A stretch of 64,000 nt of DNA from Bifidobacterium psychraerophilum (GTDB lineage Bacteria; Actinomycetota; Actinomycetes; Actinomycetales; Bifidobacteriaceae). Location of the stretch: positions 1-64,000 of the forward strand of contig NZ_JGZI01000011.1 of NCBI RefSeq assembly GCF_000741705.1, written 5' to 3'. Of this stretch, positions 59,009 to 64,000 are shown in pieces (positions within the stretch are counted from its first letter, which is position 1; the number at the start of each line of letters is the position of its first letter). Under the pieces are notes generated by a model that did not search any database, was not told where the DNA came from, and saw only the letters and a list, made by a program, of their open reading frames with translations. The translations under genes were made by a program, and so were the position numbers.

Positions 59009-59905
59009 TCAGGAGGGAAAGGACACCGATGAATCCGGGTGAATCTCAATGAGCCCGTCTTCGTCAAGCGATGCCAGGCATGAGTCAAGCTGACCCGTAA
59101 CGGGCCACAGTGCCGCAACGTCATCATGGCTGATCCTCGAACCGGACGGCAATGTACGCAAAGCCTCCAGTATCAGACCGCGCACCTGCCGGTCGGTCCC
59201 TTTGAAATGCTGCCGTGGGCGTGTCGGCTTATGCCCAAGACCGGGCTTCCCGGCCAGGTTGAACGCGCAGACCCGTGCGAGGGGGCACTGCTCGCACTGT
59301 GGGTTTTTGGCCGAGCAGACCAGGGCGCCCAACTCCATAATCGTCTGATTCCATGTGACCGATTCATCCGCGTCCTGGGGCAGCACGCGTGCCGCCAACT
59401 CCCGTTCCTCGCGGCTTGCGGTGCCACCCTGCGATTCAATGCCCAGAAAGACCCGCGACAGCACACGACGAATATTCGTATCGATAACGGCTATGCGCTC
59501 ACCGTAGGCAAAGGACATCACGGCACTCGCGGTGTAATCCCCGATGCCGGGCAAAGCCGTCAATTCCTCGTAGCTGCGTGGCAGGACGTCATCATAGGCT
59601 TCGGTCACCACACGGGCGCATGACTGCAACCTGAGCGCACGACGAGGGTACCCCAGTCTCCCCCAGGCGGTGATGACCTCTGCGGAGCTTGCCATGCTCA
59701 GCGCCCTCGCGTCAGGCCATACCTCCATCCAGGCGATCCAATAGGGCACCACCCGGCTCATCTGCGTCTGCTGGCTCATCACCTCGGAAACCAGCACCCC
59801 CCAAGGCGTTGTTCTGCCGAATCGCCAGGGCAGATCCCGTGCATGCCCGTCCCACCATGGGAACAGCAGACTGCGCACCACGGCAATATCGGATGCCTCA
59901 CTCAT
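59009..59905 (-). CDS. mutY: Adenine DNA glycosylase
   Basis: The 298-aa protein is a HhH-GPD base-excision enzyme that removes A mispaired with 8-oxoG. Key elements are LPWRFGRTTPWGVLVSEVMSQQTQ (landmark SEVMSQQTQ, with the catalytic Glu), the helix-hairpin-helix TALPGIGDYTASAVM with the MutY-specific Tyr, the catalytic Asp in IAVIDTNIRRVL, and the iron-sulfur cluster C-x6-C-x2-C-x5-C (CSAKNPQCEQCPLARVC). The C-terminal 8-oxoG recognition domain is shortened, as in many actinobacterial MutY. ATG at 59905 has GGGGAG 5 bases upstream. Divergent from trmL. Confidence 0.93.
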   Translation of the reverse strand: MSEASDIAVVRSLLFPWWDGHARDLPWRFGRTTPWGVLVSEVMSQQTQMSRVVPYWIAWMEVWPDARALSMASSAEVITAWGRLGYPRRALRLQSCARVVTEAYDDVLPRSYEELTALPGIGDYTASAVMSFAYGERIAVIDTNIRRVLSRVFLGIESQGGTASREERELAARVLPQDADESVTWNQTIMELGALVCSAKNPQCEQCPLARVCAFNLAGKPGLGHKPTRPRQHFKGTDRQVRGLILEALRTLPSGSRISHDDVAALWPVTGQLDSCLASLDEDGLIEIHPDSSVSFPS

Positions 59906-60162
59906 CGTCACTCCCCATATGTCGACCCTTGCTCCATGCGGCGCGTGCGCAGCTTTCGCAATAACCCCAAGGTATGCGCATCACGGTTGACCAGCCTAGC
60001 CGATATGCGGGCGTATTCCGCGATTCACCAGCGCAGAGCGATAAGGAGAGTGCAGCGGGGCAAGGCGGCGACAGCGGCTTGGCGGCCGTCACGAGGGGAA
60101 AGAACCCGCGAAGATCATCGAAGGCGCGGCGGAAGGTGCGGCGGACTGTCGTTCTTCACTCC

Positions 60163-60168
60163 TATTCT
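60163..60168 (+). promoter_or_regulatory. Candidate -10 box of trmL
   Basis: TATTCT is followed by seven bases (TGCCCTT) and then the GTG start, with no Shine-Dalgarno sequence. pdxS on the other strand has TATCCT, TGCCCTC and ATG, an almost identical arrangement. A clear -35 box is absent. Confidence 0.5.
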
Positions 60169-60175
60169 TGCCCTT

Positions 60176-60862
60176 GTGAACAATCAGGAACAGGCATCAG
60201 CACTTGGCGGTGGGTCGCGCGACGAGGCCGCTTCGGATCATCCGGAACAGCACGTTGAGAAGATGTATGAGTACGGATACCGCAAATCCAACATCCGCAC
60301 CGATGAACTGGTGACCGACGCCCATGGCAATCCGATCAGCGTGGTTGATGCCATGCTCAAAGCCGAGGACGCGGCCAAATCGACCACGATCACACCGCAG
60401 CTGTGCTATTACTCACCGAGGATCCCCGGGAATACCGGTTCGGCCATACGCCTGTGCGCAGTGACCGGCACGATACTGCATTTGGTAGAACCTCTCGGTT
60501 TCAACCTGCAGGACACCAAACTGCGTAGGGCAGGACTTGATTATCACGATATGGCGCATGTGGTTTTGCATCCGAATTTCCAGAGCCTCATTGATTCGAT
60601 GCCGGGCTCACGCATCATCGCCTTCACCGCACATGCCACGAAACTCTATACCGAAGTGCAATACCGCCCATCGGATATTCTGCTCTTCGGCCCGGAACCG
60701 GGCGACATCCCCGATCCGATGGACATCATGGCCGGCCCTCATGTCGCCGAGCAGGTCCGACTGCCGATGCGCCCCTCGCTGCGCAGCCTGAATCTCACCA
60801 ACTGCGCGTCGATCGCAATCTACGAGGCCTGGCGGCAACTCGGCTTCAACGGCGGCAACTGA
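60176..60862 (+). CDS. trmL: tRNA (cytidine(34)-2'-O)-methyltransferase
   Basis: The 228-aa protein is a SPOUT (SpoU) methyltransferase that modifies the wobble position of tRNA-Leu using S-adenosylmethionine. The family core is IPGNTGSAIRLCAVTGTILHLVEPLGF and LRRAGLDYHD (landmarks PGNTGSAIRLC and LRRAGLDYHD), then LLFGPEPGDIP, and the trefoil-knot segment LPMRPSLRSLNLTNCASIAIYEAWRQLGF (landmark RSLNLTNC). It carries an extension of about 70 residues before the core. GTG at 60176 is preferred because a -10 box lies 7 bases upstream; a later ATG at about 60262 would shorten this extension. Confidence 0.87.
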   Translation: MNNQEQASALGGGSRDEAASDHPEQHVEKMYEYGYRKSNIRTDELVTDAHGNPISVVDAMLKAEDAAKSTTITPQLCYYSPRIPGNTGSAIRLCAVTGTILHLVEPLGFNLQDTKLRRAGLDYHDMAHVVLHPNFQSLIDSMPGSRIIAFTAHATKLYTEVQYRPSDILLFGPEPGDIPDPMDIMAGPHVAEQVRLPMRPSLRSLNLTNCASIAIYEAWRQLGFNGGN

Positions 60863-60894
60863 ACACCGCCTCCGGATGCCCGCTCACATCCCTT

Positions 60895-61482
60895 TCATGC
60901 TCCTGATCTCCGCCGCAACACCATCGTGTCGAGGAAATAGCGATGCATCGACAGATCATCATTCAACTCGGGGTGGAATGAGGTGACGAGCATCGCGTTC
61001 TGCTGCGCGGCGACGATATGCCCGTCCACCCGTGCCAGAACCTCCGCACCCTCCCCCACGCTTTCGATGTACGGAGCCCGGATGAAGGTCATCGGCACAT
61101 CCCCGACTCCTTTCACCTCCGCTCTGGTGAAGAAGGATCCGAGCTGGCGCCCGTAGGCGTTCCTTTTCACCGTCATATCCATCACGGCGAGATGGGTGTC
61201 CCCATCCTCGACGTGTTTGGCGAGCAGCAGCAGGCCGGCGCAGGTGCCGAACACCGGCAGGCCATTGGCGATCAGCTCGCGCAGTCTGTCGAACATGCCC
61301 AAATCACGCAGCAATTTGCCCTGCACGGTGGATTCGCCACCGGGAAGCACTATGGCATCCAACTGCTGGTCGAGGTCACGGGACTGTCGTATTTCCACGG
61401 TTGCGGCGCCCAGTTTCCCGAACATCGCCTCATGCTCGGCGAAAGCCCCTTGCAATGCCAGCACGCCGAGCAATGGTGTCAT
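60895..61482 (-). CDS. pdxT: Pyridoxal 5'-phosphate synthase glutaminase subunit
   Basis: The 195-aa class I glutaminase supplies ammonia to PdxS. The N-terminus [14 protein letters not shown], the VLPGGEST loop, nucleophile Cys in [11 protein letters not shown] and His-Glu in TSFHPEL complete the triad. ATG at 61482 has AGGA 7 bases upstream; a GTG at 61524 that overlaps the pdxS stop is also in frame but would add 14 non-conserved residues. It follows pdxS on the same strand. Confidence 0.96.
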   Translation of the reverse strand: MTPLLGVLALQGAFAEHEAMFGKLGAATVEIRQSRDLDQQLDAIVLPGGESTVQGKLLRDLGMFDRLRELIANGLPVFGTCAGLLLLAKHVEDGDTHLAVMDMTVKRNAYGRQLGSFFTRAEVKGVGDVPMTFIRAPYIESVGEGAEVLARVDGHIVAAQQNAMLVTSFHPELNDDLSMHRYFLDTMVLRRRSGA

Positions 61483-61520
61483 CCGAGCATCCTGGTGCTG
61501 CGAGCCATGCACGGTGTCCC

Positions 61521-62396
61521 TCACTTGCCGCGCTCTGCCATCAGCACGGCGATTTCGCCTTCATTGATGCCGACCATCGCTTCACCCAGACCTTCGGAGA
61601 CACGAGCCACCAAGTCCCAATCCTGGTAGTTGGTCGTGGCCTGCACGATCGCGGTCGCACGCTGGGCGGGATCACCGGATTTGAAGATTCCCGAGCCCAC
61701 GAAAACGCCTTCGGCACCGAGCTGCATCATCAGGGATGCATCGGCCGGTGTGGCCACGCCGCCAGCGGCGAAGTTGACCACCGGCAGGCGTCCGTTGTCG
61801 TGCACGGAACGCAGCAGATCGACAGGGACCTCAAGCTGCTTCGCCTTCTCGAAGAGTTCGTCCTCGCGCAATCCGGCCACCTCCCGGATCTGCCGGTTCA
61901 TCTCGCGCATATGCCGTACGGCCTGAACCACATCCCCCGTTCCCGGCTCTCCCTTGGTGCGGATCATCGAAGCACCCTCGGCGATTCGACGAAGGGCCTC
62001 CCCGAGATTCTTCGCGCCGCAGACGAAGGGCACGCTGTATTGGGTTTTGTCGATATGGTAGACGTCGTCCGCGGGTGTCAGCACCTCGGACTCGTCGATG
62101 TAGTCGATATCAAGGGCCTGCAGGACCTGCGCCTCAACGAAGTGACCGATGCGGACCTTCGCCATGACCGGAATGGAAACCGCCTTCTGGATGCCGCGTA
62201 TCATCTTCGGGTCGCTCATACGTGAGACCCCGCCCGCCGCGCGGATGTCCGCGGGAATACGTTCCAAAGCCATAACCGCGCAGGCTCCGGCATCCTGTGC
62301 GATTTCCGCCTGCTCGGGTGTGGTGACGTCCATGATGACGCCGCCTTTGAGCATTTGGGCAAGATTCTTATTCAATTCATAACGATCGTTGGTCAT
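61521..62396 (-). CDS. pdxS: Pyridoxal 5'-phosphate synthase lyase subunit
   Basis: The 291-aa TIM-barrel enzyme makes PLP from ribose 5-phosphate, glyceraldehyde 3-phosphate and PdxT-derived ammonia. Its sequence is closely similar to known Pdx[16 protein letters not shown], the active-site Lys80 in [27 protein letters not shown] with the second Lys near 148, and [22 protein letters not shown] at 62396 fits the family N-terminus and a -10 box 7 bases upstream, so the transcript may be leaderless. PLP is the cofactor of the three class III enzymes in this window, but no direct link is claimed. Confidence 0.98.
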   Translation of the reverse strand: MTNDRYELNKNLAQMLKGGVIMDVTTPEQAEIAQDAGACAVMALERIPADIRAAGGVSRMSDPKMIRGIQKAVSIPVMAKVRIGHFVEAQVLQALDIDYIDESEVLTPADDVYHIDKTQYSVPFVCGAKNLGEALRRIAEGASMIRTKGEPGTGDVVQAVRHMREMNRQIREVAGLREDELFEKAKQLEVPVDLLRSVHDNGRLPVVNFAAGGVATPADASLMMQLGAEGVFVGSGIFKSGDPAQRATAIVQATTNYQDWDLVARVSEGLGEAMVGINEGEIAVLMAERGK

Positions 62397-62403
62397 GAGG
62401 GCA

Positions 62404-62431
62404 AGGATACCCATATTTCGATTTCGGGTAT
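62404..62431 (-). promoter_or_regulatory. pdxS -10 box with overlapping inverted repeat
   Basis: TATCCT (62404-62409) lies 7 bases before the ATG. An inverted repeat atacc c/gggtat (62407-62412 and 62426-62431, 13-base spacer) overlaps the -10 box and the region just upstream. It could be the operator of a MocR/PdxR-type regulator that senses PLP, which is known for pdxST in other Gram-positive bacteria; no such regulator gene is seen here. Confidence 0.45.
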
Positions 62432-62485
62432 GCAACATAACCATATTCGGTCATATTGGCCAGGAATGCGGCCACAGAGGAACAG

Positions 62486-62566
62486 AAGAAGAGAAGCGCA
62501 TCACATGCCGAGACCGCCGCCTGCGATCGGGCAGCATATCCCAAAGCGTGATGCGCTTCTCTTCTT
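62486..62566. terminator. Long-armed hairpin between the PFL gene and pdxS
   Basis: Perfect 19-bp arms (62486-62504 and 62548-62566) enclose 43 bases that hold a smaller hairpin. On the minus strand it begins 14 bases after the stop of the PFL gene and is followed by a pyrimidine-rich stretch. A terminator or 3'-end stabiliser is the simplest reading. Confidence 0.75.
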
Positions 62567-62580
62567 TGATGGCCTATGGA

Positions 62581-63945
62581 CTAGTTCTTGAAACTATGGA
62601 TCGGTGCGGGGATTCTTCCACCGCGGTTGATGAAGGCCTCACAGCTCTTCTGATTGACAGGCATGATCGGCGCACGACCAAGCAGACCGCCGAATTCCGC
62701 CATATCACCCACATCCTTGCCGATCACCGGGATCACACGCACAGCGGTGGTTTTCTGGTTGATCATGCCGATTGCGGACTCGTCGGCGATGATGCCGGCA
62801 ATCGTGGCCGCCGAGGTCTTCCCCGGAATGGCGATCATATCGAGTCCGACGCTGCACACACAGGTCATGGCTTCGAGCTTCTCGATGGTCAGGCAGCCCG
62901 ACGCTGCCGCATCGATCATGTTCTGATCCTCCGAAACCGGGATGAACGCTCCGGACAGCCCTCCGACATAACTGGACGCCATGATGCCGCCCTTTTTGAC
63001 CTGATCGTTCAGCAGTGCCAGCGCCGCCGTGGTACCAGGCGCGCCTACCTGCTCAAGCCCGATCTCCTCAAGCACTTCGCCGACCGAATCTCCGACGGCC
63101 GGGGTTGGTGCCAGGGAAAGGTCGATGATGCCGAATGGCACACCGAGTCGCTTGCTTGCCTCCTGAGCGACCAGCTGACCCACCCGTGTGATTTTGAAAG
63201 CCGTTCTCTTAATCGTCTCGCAGAGCACACCGAAATCCTTGCCGCGGGCCGCTTCCAAGGCGGTACGAACCACACCCGGACCGGAGACTCCGACATTGAT
63301 CACGGCATCCCCCTCGGTGACGCCGTGGAACCCACCCGCCATGAAGGGGTTGTCATCAGGAGCGTTGCAGAAGACGACGAGCTTCGAGTTGCCCGAACTG
63401 TCGGTATCGGCGGTCGCCTTGGACACCTCAAGGACCATGCGGCCCATCAAGGCCACCGCATCCATATCGATGCCCGTTTTGGTCGAGCCGACGTTCACGC
63501 TGGCACAGACCCTCTCCGTCACGGATAACGCGGTGGGCAGCGATTCGATGAGCAGACGCTCGGTCGGCGTCATGGATTTGCTCACCAGGGCGGAATACCC
63601 GCCGATGAAATTCACACCCACCTCGGCGGCGACCTTGTCAAGGGTCTGCGCGATTTTCACATAGTCATCCACGTCATTGCACGCACTGGCCCCGATCAGG
63701 GAGATTGGCGTGACCGTGATGCGTTTGTTGACGATCGGGATGCCGTAATCCCGCTCGATCGCCTCGCCTGTGGAGACGAGGTTCTTGGCGTATGTGGTGA
63801 TTTTCTGATAGATATTCGTGCGTAGTGTCGCGAGATCATCACTCACACAATCCAACAGGCTGATGCCCATGGTGATTGTGCGGACGTCGAGCTTCTCCTG
63901 CTCGATCATCTGATTGGTCTCGTGAACCTCCATGATGTTCAGCAT
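62581..63945 (-). CDS. UPF0210 / PFL-family protein
   Basis: The 454-aa protein is a member of the UPF0210 (DUF711, PFL_4705) family. It is recognised by [56 protein letters not shown] and the C-terminal [23 protein letters not shown] (landmarks [10 protein letters not shown] and [11 protein letters not shown]). The protein forms oligomers in known structures, but its biochemical function is not established. It is usually encoded beside a small ACT-domain protein (UPF0237), which would lie just beyond the right edge of this window. GAAGGACAGCA precedes the ATG at 63945. Confidence 0.9.
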   Translation of the reverse strand: MLNIMEVHETNQMIEQEKLDVRTITMGISLLDCVSDDLATLRTNIYQKITTYAKNLVSTGEAIERDYGIPIVNKRITVTPISLIGASACNDVDDYVKIAQTLDKVAAEVGVNFIGGYSALVSKSMTPTERLLIESLPTALSVTERVCASVNVGSTKTGIDMDAVALMGRMVLEVSKATADTDSSGNSKLVVFCNAPDDNPFMAGGFHGVTEGDAVINVGVSGPGVVRTALEAARGKDFGVLCETIKRTAFKITRVGQLVAQEASKRLGVPFGIIDLSLAPTPAVGDSVGEVLEEIGLEQVGAPGTTAALALLNDQVKKGGIMASSYVGGLSGAFIPVSEDQNMIDAAASGCLTIEKLEAMTCVCSVGLDMIAIPGKTSAATIAGIIADESAIGMINQKTTAVRVIPVIGKDVGDMAEFGGLLGRAPIMPVNQKSCEAFINRGGRIPAPIHSFKN

Positions 63946-64000
63946 TGCTGTCCTTCACCTTTCTCGTACTGAGGATGCCTTCTGATCTCGAATGATCAGA

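Noticed and set aside
63981-64000. Inverted repeat tctgatc/gatcaga at the right edge
   Set aside because: It has only 7-bp arms and the window ends there, so context to call a terminator or operator is missing.

Overview
The window is high-GC, gene-dense DNA from an actinobacterium, most probably Bifidobacterium or a close relative in the Bifidobacteriaceae. The call rests on an rpoB (1188 aa) to rpoC (1345 aa) pair of bifidobacterial length and sequence, actinobacterial dapB-dapA-RNase J order, an AdnAB-like helicase-nuclease pair instead of RecBCD, and pdxS/pdxT. The genus is inferred from protein sequence and gene order without a database search. I see no rRNA, tRNA, CRISPR array, insertion sequence or prophage. 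Almost every gene is on the minus strand; the plus-strand exceptions are the SRAP gene, one MFS transporter and trmL.

Layout. 0-4 kb: a small catabolic set read right to left: class III aminotransferase, short-chain dehydrogenase, MHS-type transporter. 4.2-8.1 kb: housekeeping genes (SRAP DNA-protein crosslink sensor, Ppx/GppA phosphatase, peptide deformylase, glmM). 8.3-26.3 kb: an 18-kb co-oriented catabolic island with a PucR-family regulator at its upstream end, followed by a second class III aminotransferase, a Dpp/Opp-type ABC importer, an amidase, an amidohydrolase, an MFS transporter, a zinc alcohol dehydrogenase, a small-molecule kinase and a third class III enzyme. The kinase and third enzyme closely resemble hydroxylysine/ethanolamine kinase and ethanolamine-phosphate or phosphohydroxylysine phospho-lyase. 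Together these genes suggest import and hydrolysis of an amide or peptide, phosphorylation of the released amino alcohol, elimination to an aldehyde, and reduction of that aldehyde. 26.4-33.8 kb: pepN, RNase J, dapA, dapB, a GNAT acetyltransferase. 33.9-42.4 kb: AdnB-like and AdnA-like genes sharing 4 bp. 42.4-49.9 kb: an MFS transporter, two PH-domain membrane proteins, and a two-gene ABC importer without a binding protein, preceded by a long leader with a small ORF. 50.2-57.9 kb: rpoC and rpoB. 58.3-63.9 kb: a membrane-anchored hypothetical protein, mutY, trmL, pdxT, pdxS and a UPF0210/PFL protein.

Non-coding structure is rich. There is a terminator hairpin directly in front of the first transporter gene, a perfect 14-bp-arm palindrome over the PucR start codon, several genes whose -10 box lies 6-7 bases before the start codon (leaderless candidates), and at least six short tandem repeat tracts with a 14- or 15-bp unit, both between genes and inside reading frames. 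Promoter, operator and start-site calls are by eye.
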